Assembly (NCBI GenBank): GCA_016201425.1
Contig: JACQCW010000035.1
Location: 1-18,682, forward strand
Direction: 5' to 3'
From: Candidatus Vogelbacteria bacterium
GTDB taxonomy: Bacteria > Patescibacteria > Paceibacteria > UBA9973 > UBA12445
DNA length: 18,682 bases
Shown here: positions 1-7,494 of the stretch, piece after piece
How the letters are laid out: each line of letters opens with the position of its first letter
How positions within the stretch are numbered: the stretch's first letter is position 1
Notes under the pieces: generated by a model
Told to the model about the DNA's origin: nothing
The model's database searches: none
The model's input: the letters and a program-made list of their open reading frames with translations, nothing else
Program-made: the position numbers and the translations under genes

Positions 1-98
1 CGGGTCAGTGAGCTAGTGCTCTTGCCGGACTCTTGATAACTCGGTGTCTCAAAGAACTCTGAACCTATTTTAGTTTATTTTTTTTCTTTCCGCAATTG

Positions 99-1172
99 TT
101 AACTATTCTTTTCGTATTCAATAATTCTTTCTGCAAGCTTCTCCCACTTAGACAGTGGCTCGACAGTCAAAAGATTTATCGTGTCTTGTCTAGACAATTT
201 AACCTTTTCGGTTAGTTTGTCAAACGCACGGCACCCACTGGCAACTACTTTCCAATATTCGTCTTCAAATACTTTTCGAAGCAATTCATCTGTTAGGGCG
301 CTCTGAAAGATCGGCTTCCAGGATTGTGATGTTTCCTTTAAGTAAGGAATATAGTTCGCTGCATAGTCATAGATGCCACCATCTTTTGTTTGTTGGGTCA
401 GGTCTTCGTATGTTTGTTTACCAGATTGGCCAGTTTTCATATAAGCTAAAATTTCGTGCTTGGCTAACCTTTCCATACTGTTTTTTCTAAATATTGTTAG
501 ATAGTTTTCTACCATTTCATTGGCCTTTTTTTTATCACTCACATCTTCCTGACCCATAAAATCAGTTTCACGCTCCTTATCCTCGAAGAGGTTTTTGATT
601 GCATGCTGCTCCTCGTGTTCAAAAGCCTCCTCCCGATCCTTTTCCTTTATAACACGCAGATTATTTTCGATGATGAGGGTACCAGTGAGTTCTGGTTGTC
701 TCGCATTGCGCAAAAATTTCCCGCCCACTTTTTCGGCATGAAGCAGTTCAACGGGGCTTGGGGGTTCATCGTTCGAGGGGTCGTCCCTAAAGGCTAAGCC
801 AAAATCTCGTACATCACTACAGCGAATATAAATTACAATTGGACCAGTTTTGACCTCTATTTTGCCTTGCGGCTCCTGGTTAAATAAATAATTGAATAGA
901 TCTGAGTCATTAGAAAACTTTTGACGAGTCGTCTTAACAGCTTTGTGCAGAGAGATATACTGTTCAATTATTGTTAAGACTTTGGCTTGGTCTGCGACCG
1001 GCATATTGTTAGTACCCAAATGTTTATATGCGATAGACCAAAGGTCGTCTTTTGATATGTCGGGTTTTTGTCTTATCGCCTCGATCATTTCTGTTTGCAT
1101 TGCGGCCATCGCCAGTTTTTGCTCAATAAGCGTTTTCATGTCTTCTACCGCAGTAAATGTTTCTGGTTTCAT
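99..1172 (-). CDS. Hypothetical protein with HExxH zinc-metallopeptidase-like motif
   Basis: Not recognised as a named family. Counting from the start chosen here (357 aa), the protein has an HEEQH motif at residues 186-190, of the HExxH form that binds zinc in many metallopeptidases. A conserved-looking KHEILAY segment near residue 240 could supply a third, glutamate ligand. There is no signal peptide and no clear membrane segment, so a cytoplasmic protein is likely. The C-terminal third is charged and helical. The frame opens at 1196, but ATG 1172 is preferred: it lies 6 nt after a -10-like TATCAT (1184-1179 on the minus strand), the geometry also seen at other genes in this window. A further in-frame ATG lies at 1140. 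It is transcribed divergently from xfp. That it is a peptidase is inference from the motif; the reading frame itself is secure. Confidence 0.72.
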   Translation of the reverse strand: MKPETFTAVEDMKTLIEQKLAMAAMQTEMIEAIRQKPDISKDDLWSIAYKHLGTNNMPVADQAKVLTIIEQYISLHKAVKTTRQKFSNDSDLFNYLFNQEPQGKIEVKTGPIVIYIRCSDVRDFGLAFRDDPSNDEPPSPVELLHAEKVGGKFLRNARQPELTGTLIIENNLRVIKEKDREEAFEHEEQHAIKNLFEDKERETDFMGQEDVSDKKKANEMVENYLTIFRKNSMERLAKHEILAYMKTGQSGKQTYEDLTQQTKDGGIYDYAANYIPYLKETSQSWKPIFQSALTDELLRKVFEDEYWKVVASGCRAFDKLTEKVKLSRQDTINLLTVEPLSKWEKLAERIIEYEKNS

Positions 1173-1197
1173 ATGGCAATGATATAATAATGCCATG
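1170..1197. promoter_or_regulatory. Overlapping divergent promoters with no leader (xfp and HExxH gene)
   Basis: On the plus strand TGA-TATAAT (extended -10; hexamer 1183-1188) is followed by six bases and then the xfp ATG at 1195. On the minus strand TATCAT (1184-1179) is followed by six bases and then ATG at 1172. The block is partly palindromic: ATGGCA at 1173-1178 mirrors TGCCAT at 1191-1196. No Shine-Dalgarno fits between either -10 and its start. Both mRNAs are therefore inferred to begin at or next to their start codon. Confidence 0.55.
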
Positions 1198-3540
1198 GAA
1201 AATCAAATTGAATCGATTAAGAAATACGTGAGGGCGGCGAACTATTTATCGGCGGCGCAGATTTATCTACAAGATAATTTTCAGTTAGGTAGAAAGCTGG
1301 AGTTCGATGATATTAAGCCGAGACTTTTGGGTCATTGGGGTACCTGCCCTGGTATAAACTTTGTTTACGCGAACCTAAACAATTTAATCAAAAATCATAA
1401 TCAGGAGATGATCTTTGTGCTTGGTCCTGGGCACGGCTTTCCGGCAATCCAGGCCAACCTCTTTCTTGAAGGCACCTTACAAAAATACTATCCAGAAGCT
1501 ACACGTACGAAAGCGGGGTTGAGATATATTATGAAAAATTTTAGTTGGCCTTACGGATTCCCGAGTCACTCCAATCCAGGTGCTCCGGGCGTGATATTAG
1601 AGGGAGGGGAGCTGGGCTACTCTCTTTCTACTTCATACGGAGCAATACTCGATAATCCTAATCTGATCGCCACGTGTCTAATTGGTGATGGTGAGGCGGA
1701 GACTGGTCCAACAGCAACAGCCTGGCACTTGAATAAATTTATCAATCCTAAAACTTGCGGAGCTGTCCTGCCAATACTCCACCTGAACGGTTACAAGATT
1801 TCTGGGCCAACAATTTTTGGCCGCATGAGCAATAAGGAGTTAAAAAGCTTGTTTTTGGGTTACGGCTATGAGCCACATATTGTGGATGGTAATGATATTT
1901 ATGAGAAGATGGCGATAGTTTTGGAGCGTGCATACCAGTCAATTAAAAGTATTCAGGACGAGGCAAGAAGGAGTGACAGAGAGATCGTAGCTCCAAAGTT
2001 CCCGATGATAATTTTGAGGACACCAAAAGGTTGGACAGGAATTAAAAAATTAAAGGGTCAAAAGATTGAAGGCAATTGCCTCTCGCACCAAGTTGTCGGC
2101 ACAAATGCCAAAACAGACAAAGTTGAACTTAATGCGGTAAATAAGTGGTTGGCGTCTTATAAATTCTCGGAACTATTTTCTAAAGATTTGGGGTTTACTG
2201 ATGAGATAAAGAAATTGGTACCAGATGAGAATTATAGGATGGGTGATAGTAAGCATACAATGGGCGGGAGCAAAATTGTTCAAGAACTCACTTTACCTTC
2301 TGCAGAGCAGTTTGCCGAGGACGCGACGGTGCCGGGTACGATTGGTTCGAGCAGCATGAGACGGGCGGGGGAGTATCTGAATGAAGTATTTAAGTTAAAT
2401 GTCTTCAACAATAATTTTCGTTTGATGTCGCCAGATGAAACATATTCGAACAAGCTCGATAAAGTTTTTGAATCGACATCGCGCGCGTTCATGTGGCCAA
2501 TTAAGGAGTGGGACAAAGATCTTAAGCAGGGCGGACGGGTGATGGAGATGCTTTCTGAGCACTCGCTTCAAGGTTTGGTGCAGGGATATGTTTTGACTGG
2601 CAGACACGCGGTATTCGCTTCGTACGAGGCGTTTATTCAGGTGGCGTCGAGTATGGTTGATCAGTATTCCAAATTTTTGAAAGTTGCGCGCGAGATTCCT
2701 TGGCGTGGGGCGATACCATCTTTGAACTATATTTTGACCTCTTCTGGGTGGAGACAGGAACATAATGGATTTTCACATCAGAACCCGGGTTTTATTGGAA
2801 ACATTTTGTCGAAGCATGGTTGTTTCATTCACGTATATTTCCCAGCGGACGGCAACAGTACGTTGGTTGTTTTGAAAAAGTGTTTATCATCGAAAAATGA
2901 AATAAACATAATTGTGGCCGGCAAGACTGTTGAACCTCGTTGGTTGACGCCAGAGGCTGCGGTCGAGGAGCTTGAGTTCGGATTAGGAATTTGGGATTTC
3001 GCCTCCGACAAAGATCCGGATATTGTATTCTCAGCCGCGAGCGACTATCTTACTAAGGAGGCGCTGGCGGCTGTCGATCTATTAAAGTCCGAAGCCCCGG
3101 AGATTCGGACGCGATTTGTTAATATCCTAGAATTAAACTCTTTAGGTGTTGGTAATGCTGAGTGCAGAGTGCCGATAGTCTTCGAGGATTATTTTACAAA
3201 TGATAAGCCGGTTATTTTTAACTTTCATGGATATCCAGAGACTTTGAAGCAGGCGCTTTTCGATAAATGCGATGGCAAGAGAAATTTTTTTGTTCATGGA
3301 TACATTGAAAACGGTTCAACAACCACGCCGTTCGATATGCATGTGCGGAATCAGACAAGTCGTTACCACCTACTTATGGAGGCAGTTAAGGAGCTGGCAC
3401 GATTGGGGAAGATGTCTAAGGAAAAATCGGAGAAGATCGTAAAAAAGTATGAGAATAAACTGATCGCGCACGGCAAATTTATTCGGGAGCACGGTGTTGA
3501 CCCGGATGAGATAGAAAATTGGACATGGCCCAAGAAATAA
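1195..3540 (+). CDS. xfp: Phosphoketolase (xylulose-5-phosphate / fructose-6-phosphate)
   Basis: Thiamine-diphosphate enzyme that splits xylulose-5-P (and often fructose-6-P) with phosphate into acetyl phosphate plus glyceraldehyde-3-P (or erythrose-4-P). At 781 aa it has the family's usual length of about 790. Visible motifs in order are GHWGT (46-50), GPGHG (77-81), EGGELGYS (about 136-143), the ThDP/Mg motif GDGEAETG (164-171) with LNGYKI (197-202), SEHSLQG (about 454-460) and the GWRQEHNGFSHQNPG segment near 520. No frameshift is seen. The start at ATG 1195 is favoured by the extended -10 exactly 6 nt upstream and by the N-terminus expected for the family. The acetate kinase gene follows after 1 nt, which fits an operon making ATP from acetyl phosphate. 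Choice between Xfp and Xpk substrate range cannot be made from the sequence. Confidence 0.96.
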   Translation: MENQIESIKKYVRAANYLSAAQIYLQDNFQLGRKLEFDDIKPRLLGHWGTCPGINFVYANLNNLIKNHNQEMIFVLGPGHGFPAIQANLFLEGTLQKYYPEATRTKAGLRYIMKNFSWPYGFPSHSNPGAPGVILEGGELGYSLSTSYGAILDNPNLIATCLIGDGEAETGPTATAWHLNKFINPKTCGAVLPILHLNGYKISGPTIFGRMSNKELKSLFLGYGYEPHIVDGNDIYEKMAIVLERAYQSIKSIQDEARRSDREIVAPKFPMIILRTPKGWTGIKKLKGQKIEGNCLSHQVVGTNAKTDKVELNAVNKWLASYKFSELFSKDLGFTDEIKKLVPDENYRMGDSKHTMGGSKIVQELTLPSAEQFAEDATVPGTIGSSSMRRAGEYLNEVFKLNVFNNNFRLMSPDETYSNKLDKVFESTSRAFMWPIKEWDKDLKQGGRVMEMLSEHSLQGLVQGYVLTGRHAVFASYEAFIQVASSMVDQYSKFLKVAREIPWRGAIPSLNYILTSSGWRQEHNGFSHQNPGFIGNILSKHGCFIHVYFPADGNSTLVVLKKCLSSKNEINIIVAGKTVEPRWLTPEAAVEELEFGLGIWDFASDKDPDIVFSAASDYLTKEALAAVDLLKSEAPEIRTRFVNILELNSLGVGNAECRVPIVFEDYFTNDKPVIFNFHGYPETLKQALFDKCDGKRNFFVHGYIENGSTTTPFDMHVRNQTSRYHLLMEAVKELARLGKMSKEKSEKIVKKYENKLIAHGKFIREHGVDPDEIENWTWPKK

Positions 3541-3541
3541 T

Positions 3542-4525
3542 ATGAGTAAAGTTCTAATTGTAAACACTGGTAGTGATTCGCATAAGTATGCCATTTACGA
3601 AGATGGTCAAGAGTTCGCACGTGCCCACTTCGAAAAGAGCGATGACGGATTCGTGGCGACTGTTTTTGCGAGCGGACTCAAAAAACAGATACTGCTTACG
3701 GCAGAGCAATATTCCGAGTCGTTTAAGCACTTCTTATTTTTACTGAAATCAGAAAATATTATCACTAACTTAGGTGAGGTTGGAGTTATTGGTTGTCGCG
3801 TTGTTGCGCCAGGAGAGTTTTTTTGGACGCACAGTGATATTGATGACGATTATCTATCAAGATTAAGATCAGTGGAGAAGCAGGCGCCGCTGCACATCAC
3901 GCCAATAATTATCGAGATTGAAGAAATAAAAGCAACCCTTCCTGGCGTCAGGCTAGTTGGCGTCTCCGACTCTGAGTTTCATAAAGACATGCCGCAAGTT
4001 GCGAGACTGTACTCTTTGCCGAGAGAGGACAGAGAAAATCTCTCTATATATAGGTATGGGTATCACGGAATCTCAGTCTCCTCAACTGTGCGAAAGATCG
4101 GGGTATTTATTGGAGAAGTGCCTGCCAGGGTTATCGTTTGTCATTTGGGTGGTGGGTGTAGTGTTACTGCGATAAAAGACGGTAGGAGTATTGATACCTC
4201 GATGGGCTTCACTCCGCTTGAGGGCTTGGCCATGGGCTCTAGGATTGGCAATATTGATTCCGGGGCGGCTCTCTTTCTTGGACAATCCAGGGGTATGAGT
4301 TACTCAGAGCTCGAAACATATTTTAACACTAAGTGCGGATTACTCGGCTTGTCGGGAAAGACGAAAGATGTGCGCGAGTTGATTGAGCTCGAGAAGAGCG
4401 GCGACCAAGGTGCCAAGCTTGCGCTCGCTAGCTTTGCGTACGGCGTCAGGAAATATATAGGATCGTATATGGCGGCATTGGGTGGACTTGATCTGCTTGT
4501 CTTCACCGCTACAATAATTAAATGA
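3542..4525 (+). CDS. ackA: Acetate kinase, C-terminally truncated
   Basis: Acetate kinase transfers phosphate from acetyl phosphate to ADP, giving ATP and acetate. The ASKHA fold is recognisable: NTGSDSHK at 8-15, the arginine of CRVV (R86), PLH (117-119), SDSEFH with the catalytic-type Asp (D143), YGYHG (172-176), HLGGGCS (201-207) and MGSRIGNID (231-239, with R234). The family normally runs to about 390-410 aa. This one ends at residue 327, after LGGLDLLVFTATIIK, exactly where the nucleotide-binding loop (GGIGEN in well-known members) should begin. Missing are that loop and the C-terminal helices with the conserved glutamate. Neither other forward frame continues the family after 4510. The stop overlaps the next start (ATGA at 4522). 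It may be inactive; an assembly error is the alternative. Confidence 0.88.
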   Translation: MSKVLIVNTGSDSHKYAIYEDGQEFARAHFEKSDDGFVATVFASGLKKQILLTAEQYSESFKHFLFLLKSENIITNLGEVGVIGCRVVAPGEFFWTHSDIDDDYLSRLRSVEKQAPLHITPIIIEIEEIKATLPGVRLVGVSDSEFHKDMPQVARLYSLPREDRENLSIYRYGYHGISVSSTVRKIGVFIGEVPARVIVCHLGGGCSVTAIKDGRSIDTSMGFTPLEGLAMGSRIGNIDSGAALFLGQSRGMSYSELETYFNTKCGLLGLSGKTKDVRELIELEKSGDQGAKLALASFAYGVRKYIGSYMAALGGLDLLVFTATIIK

Positions 4526-5766
4526 GCCGACATGCCTCAATTCTTTTTTTTGTGGTCGTGGCGTTGGTGGCGGTTGTCTTTAACAAAACTAATATTGGAA
4601 ATAATTTTTCTGCCAGGATTTCTTCACTTGCCAGTTTATTTTATGGTGTAACCTCGACGCCCGAGCAACTTCGCAGTGACTACACTACACGCAAAATTAA
4701 GATTTTATTGGTACCAGGACACGACAATGAATTCTGGGGCACAGAATATCAAGGCACAAAAGAAGCCGATTTAAACTTGGCGATGGCAGAAAAAATAAGA
4801 TCATTTTTTGATGTAGATGACCGGTTCGATATCTCAATTACAAGAGGTATAGATGGTAATTATGAACCGTGGTTCGTGCAATATGTTAAAGATCACGATG
4901 CGGAAGTTTCTTCCTGGGAACAAGAACAGAAGAAAGAATTCACGCAGGCGCTGGCCAATGGATTCGTGACGCGTGAGGAAAAGGTGGTCCATAACGATGC
5001 ACCCTCGAGTGTGGCGCGTTACTTGTACGCGATAAACAAATATTCAAGTGAGAATGATATTGATCTAGTATTACATATTCACTTCAATGATTACTCTGGT
5101 CGGCGACAGAACGCGGAAGGTAAATATACCGGGTTTGCTATTTACGTCCCAGAGGGTCAGTTCCCCAACGCAAGTTCTAGTACCGCGGTTGCTGAAGCCA
5201 TTCGATCAAGATTGGCCTCATACTTTGCTGGTAGCAACATGCCAGACGAATCTTCCGCGGTTATACCTGATCAAGATTTAATAGCTGTTGGTGCTAACGG
5301 AACTCAAAAGAAAGCGGCTCTGCTCGTTGAGTATGGATACATATACGAGTCTCAATTTAGTGATCCTGCGGTGCGCGACATTCTTCTTACTGAGTTGGCG
5401 GGCCAAACATATGCAGGAGTTATAGATTTTTTTGAGGCAGGTAAAAACAGCACGACGAGCAGAAATTCTTCGATAAGTTTGTTGCCTCACGTATGGTCTG
5501 GGCCGATTGTACCGTCTGAAGATCGAACCACAGAGACCTTGTCGTTACAAGCGGCGCTGCACTCGGATGGATTATATCCTCCGACCGGCGAGACGTTAAA
5601 CGACTGCCCTGTTTCAGGGAAGTATGGCGCATGCACGAGAAAGGCAGTCAAAGCCTTTCAAGAAAAGTTTGCCGACACTATTTTAGCTCCGATGGGCTTG
5701 AATGTCGGGACCGGCGTTGCTGGTCCGAGAACGATCGCTGTTTTTAATAAACTTTATAGCAAATAG
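4522..5766 (+). CDS. Membrane-anchored N-acetylmuramoyl-L-alanine amidase with PG-binding domain
   Basis: Likely cleaves the amide bond between N-acetylmuramic acid and L-alanine in peptidoglycan, acting outside the membrane. Residues 5-21 form an uncleaved-looking hydrophobic anchor. An Amidase_3-like domain spans about 58-305, with candidate zinc ligands in GHD (H67), Glu in the GTKEADLN segment (E81) and LHIHFND (H185/H187), and a catalytic-type Glu in LLVEYGY (E270). The C-terminal part, about 340-414, resembles a PG_binding_1 domain: LQAALHSDGLYPP, then YGACTRKAVKAFQEKF. Cys 362 and 371 could form a disulfide. ATG 4522 overlaps the ackA stop as ATGA, implying translational coupling; this overlap may have been created when ackA was truncated. 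There is no Shine-Dalgarno. Which Glu binds zinc is inferred from the family pattern. Confidence 0.85.
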   Translation: MSRHASILFFVVVALVAVVFNKTNIGNNFSARISSLASLFYGVTSTPEQLRSDYTTRKIKILLVPGHDNEFWGTEYQGTKEADLNLAMAEKIRSFFDVDDRFDISITRGIDGNYEPWFVQYVKDHDAEVSSWEQEQKKEFTQALANGFVTREEKVVHNDAPSSVARYLYAINKYSSENDIDLVLHIHFNDYSGRRQNAEGKYTGFAIYVPEGQFPNASSSTAVAEAIRSRLASYFAGSNMPDESSAVIPDQDLIAVGANGTQKKAALLVEYGYIYESQFSDPAVRDILLTELAGQTYAGVIDFFEAGKNSTTSRNSSISLLPHVWSGPIVPSEDRTTETLSLQAALHSDGLYPPTGETLNDCPVSGKYGACTRKAVKAFQEKFADTILAPMGLNVGTGVAGPRTIAVFNKLYSK

Positions 5767-5797
5767 CATTTCACCACGAGACTTTTGTTTTGAGATG

Positions 5798-5808
5798 TGC
5801 TATATATC
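5798..5808 (+). promoter_or_regulatory. Extended -10 just upstream of the P-loop kinase gene
   Basis: TGC-TATATA (TG at 5798-5799, hexamer 5801-5806, or TATATC at 5803-5808) lies 6-8 nt before ATG 5815. No Shine-Dalgarno is present in the gap. This fits a leaderless transcript; no convincing -35 was found at the standard distance. Confidence 0.4.
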
Positions 5809-5814
5809 ATTTCA

Positions 5815-6423
5815 ATGAAACTAGTCCGAAATAGATACAAAGGTGTTGTATTTTTTGGGGAACCCGGATCGGGCAAAACAACTGCGGCCAAAGTTCTTAC
5901 TGATAAGGTTGGAGGTTGTGAGTTGCTCGAAGCGTCGCTCGTATTAAAATTCGCTCTTAGTTTAAAACAGCTTCCAAAGACGAAGGGGGAGTTTATCGCG
6001 AGGGTTGATGATGGGCACAAAGATGATGTGATCAATAGGGATAAGGCGCGAGAGATTTTTTCTCAATTAACTCAAAAGTATTCTAAGACGATAGTTGCCG
6101 AATCAATGAATGCCTTGGTGGATAGAAAGTATAAAGACAAGTTTGTTGTCATCGCCGGAGCCAGGGCCCTAGACGCGGCCAAGTTTTACAAGCTCAATAA
6201 TTTCTTGATTATTTATTTGGAGTGTCCTAGGCGTGAGCTGATTGGTCGGTTGAAGAGTAGGCAGAAAAGTGAGCAAGAGGTAAAGAGGGAATTAAGACAT
6301 GAAGAGGAGATTTACCAAACCAAAAAAATTAAAAAAGTTGCAGATCTGGTTTTAGATTCGTTTAAAATGTCGCCTGATCAAATAGCTAATGCGCTACTTG
6401 ACTATTTACAATCAGTGTGTTAG
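5815..6423 (+). CDS. P-loop nucleotide kinase-like protein (AdK / dephospho-CoA kinase-like)
   Basis: 202 aa from the chosen start. A Walker A motif GEPGSGKT sits at residues 15-22 immediately after a short beta strand (VVFF), the arrangement of small nucleoside-monophosphate kinases. Residues 91-116 (TIVAES, VVIAGARA) and 130-147 (LIIYLECPRRELIGRLKSR) look like the core strands and the arginine-rich LID / basic region of AdK-type kinases. The tail ADLVLDSF...ALLDYL is typical of that fold. The substrate cannot be told. The frame opens at 5797, but ATG 5815 is preferred because of the extended -10 directly upstream and because the Walker A then sits at the usual distance from the N-terminus. 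The gene is preceded by a 48-nt gap after the amidase and seems to have its own promoter. Confidence 0.72.
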   Translation: MKLVRNRYKGVVFFGEPGSGKTTAAKVLTDKVGGCELLEASLVLKFALSLKQLPKTKGEFIARVDDGHKDDVINRDKAREIFSQLTQKYSKTIVAESMNALVDRKYKDKFVVIAGARALDAAKFYKLNNFLIIYLECPRRELIGRLKSRQKSEQEVKRELRHEEEIYQTKKIKKVADLVLDSFKMSPDQIANALLDYLQSVC

Positions 6424-6430
6424 TTATAAA
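6398..6430 (+). promoter_or_regulatory. Possible promoter for the 6499 gene
   Basis: TTGACT at 6398-6403 inside the end of the kinase gene is followed, at 17-20 bp, by TAGTTA / TTATAA (6421-6429). The match is only partial. It would give a leader of about 65 nt for the gene starting at 6499. Confidence 0.3.
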
Positions 6431-6498
6431 CTGGTTGCTGAGGATGTTCCTTGGTGTGCACCTTAAGGAGCAGACTGTGCCTGCAAGGAGGTCTGATC

Positions 6499-6786
6499 AT
6501 GATCATTAAGTTGGAGAATGTTAGTCCACAAGAGTATGCAGGGCTGTGTAAGTTTTTGGAATCAAAAGATAACACTTATTATAATAGAACAGATTGTATT
6601 GGTGCTACTGGTGTGACGGCCAAATTTGCAACTCCTTTGAAAGCCAGAACTCCAGAAAAACTGGATTACGGCAAACTTCTAGTTGAGCTGCAGATTGTGG
6701 ATGATAGGCCGCTTAGGACACACATGTTGAAGTTGTTTGATGCTTTGAATATCTTTCCGGAGAGAAGTCCTGAATTGGTAAGGTAG
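6499..6786 (+). CDS. Small hypothetical protein (95 aa)
   Basis: Not recognised. A soluble, mixed alpha/beta-looking 95-aa protein beginning MIIKLENVSPQEYAGL and ending PERSPELVR; no membrane segment, no metal motif. The start is fixed by a strong Shine-Dalgarno, AAGGAGGT at 6485-6492, six bases before ATG 6499. The frame opens further upstream at 6451, but that start has no ribosome binding site. A second purine-rich AAGGAG (6465-6470) lies upstream in a leader with short complementary segments. A terminator hairpin follows at 6801-6823, so this looks like a single-gene unit. The strong ribosome site contrasts with the housekeeping genes on both sides, which lack one; the gene is probably accessory. 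Confidence 0.72.
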   Translation: MIIKLENVSPQEYAGLCKFLESKDNTYYNRTDCIGATGVTAKFATPLKARTPEKLDYGKLLVELQIVDDRPLRTHMLKLFDALNIFPERSPELVR

Positions 6787-6800
6787 TTTAATTCGCAAGC

Positions 6801-6832
6801 GGCCCGACATATAATGTCGGGCCATTTAATTT
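6801..6832 (+). terminator. Intrinsic terminator after the 6499 gene
   Basis: Perfect 10-bp inverted repeat GGCCCGACAT (6801-6810) / ATGTCGGGCC (6814-6823) with loop ATA, followed by ATTTAATTTT. It ends the plus-strand unit 14 nt after the stop codon. Confidence 0.85.
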
Positions 6833-6844
6833 TCCAAGATGAAT

Positions 6845-6873
6845 TAAAAAAGCCCAGACGATTTATCTGGGCT
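6845..6873 (-). terminator. Intrinsic terminator of the 7354 gene (minus strand)
   Basis: AGCCCAGA (6851-6858) and TCTGGGCT (6866-6873) pair across a 7-nt loop. On the minus strand the stem is followed by a run of six T (6850-6845). It faces the plus-strand terminator just upstream, giving a convergent pair. Confidence 0.85.
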
Positions 6874-6880
6874 GTGTCTC

Positions 6881-7354
6881 TTATGGTGTTGAGGTCAGTT
6901 GTTCCTGGTAGCGTTCGGCATCATCTCTAATAATTTTGAGCATTTTCTCGATGCTCCACATTGGCCTATCATGACCACCTTGGTTGGCATACAAGACGAG
7001 CCTTTCCTTTCCTCGGTGAATCTTGTGAGGAATGCCGAGTTTTAGCATCTCCATCCAAAGCAGATCTGCATCAGCACTTCCGTCGTGATCGAGCGACAAG
7101 CTCGGATTCCATTTGCTCCAAGTTGTGGGGGTTGGTTCACTTCGTCCTTTGAGACCTAAGCCCTCTGCTAGTTTGGCAGCACTTTCGTACGGAATATTGC
7201 TGAGTTCAAACAATAATCGCCCGCTGTCGGTGTTGATGGTTACTTTATTTTTGTCTTCCTCATAGTACATGTAGTACTCTTGCTTTTTCAGACTGACCCT
7301 AAGATTTTCAGTATTGATTACAATGTTTCCACAAAGCACACAGCTTCCTCGCAT
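6881..7354 (-). CDS. Hypothetical protein with N-terminal CxxC (157 aa)
   Basis: Not recognised. The N-terminus carries a single CVLC motif (Cys 5 and Cys 8). There is no second cysteine pair, so a complete zinc ribbon is not present in one chain; a shared site in a dimer is possible. The rest is soluble and charged, with a helical C-terminus (SIEKMLKIIRDDAERYQEQL). The start is well supported: AGGAGG at 7366-7361 (minus strand) sits six bases before ATG 7354. It ends 8 nt before a strong minus-strand terminator, so it is probably monocistronic. With its strong Shine-Dalgarno it belongs stylistically with the accessory genes around it. Confidence 0.75.
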   Translation of the reverse strand: MRGSCVLCGNIVINTENLRVSLKKQEYYMYYEEDKNKVTINTDSGRLLFELSNIPYESAAKLAEGLGLKGRSEPTPTTWSKWNPSLSLDHDGSADADLLWMEMLKLGIPHKIHRGKERLVLYANQGGHDRPMWSIEKMLKIIRDDAERYQEQLTSTP

Positions 7355-7360
7355 ACATAA

Positions 7361-7366
7361 CCTCCT
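7361..7366 (-). promoter_or_regulatory. Strong Shine-Dalgarno of the 7354 gene
   Basis: GAGGAGG on the minus strand with six bases (TTATGT) to the ATG at 7354. It decides the start of the CxxC gene. Confidence 0.8.
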
Positions 7367-7411
7367 CGTTAATGTTCAAACACTCGCAAGATACTATCCT
7401 TTATTCAGGCA

Positions 7412-7450
7412 AAAGAAAAGCCCCCATTCACCTTGTAAGATGAACGGGGG
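7412..7450 (-). terminator. Intrinsic terminator of the 8628 gene (minus strand)
   Basis: On the minus strand CCCCCGTTCA (7450-7441) pairs with TGAATGGGGG (7430-7421), one G-U wobble included, around a 10-nt loop. CTTTTCTTTT follows at 7420-7411. It lies 44 nt past the stop of the GC-rich gene. Confidence 0.85.
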
Positions 7451-7494
7451 ATTGGGAGTTTTATTTCCCTATGAAAATGCGCTAACTTGCCGAG

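Noticed and set aside
1173..1196. Upstream start at 1196 for the minus-strand HExxH gene
   Set aside because: It would start inside the xfp start codon and upstream of its own -10-like element; ATG 1172 fits the promoter better.
2395..2763. Minus-strand ORF of 122 aa
   Set aside because: Antisense of phosphoketolase, whose motifs continue without a break on the plus strand.
4510..4650. Possible frameshift that would restore the acetate kinase C-terminus
   Set aside because: The two other forward frames were read after 4510: neither gives a GGIGEN-like loop or later family residues, so this is loss of sequence and not a simple frameshift.
6420..6500. Missing 3' part of hicA at the left end of the accessory block
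   Set aside because: The minus-strand translation (...VHTKEHPQQPVYN) does not resemble the expected HicA C-terminus, so the left junction remains unknown.
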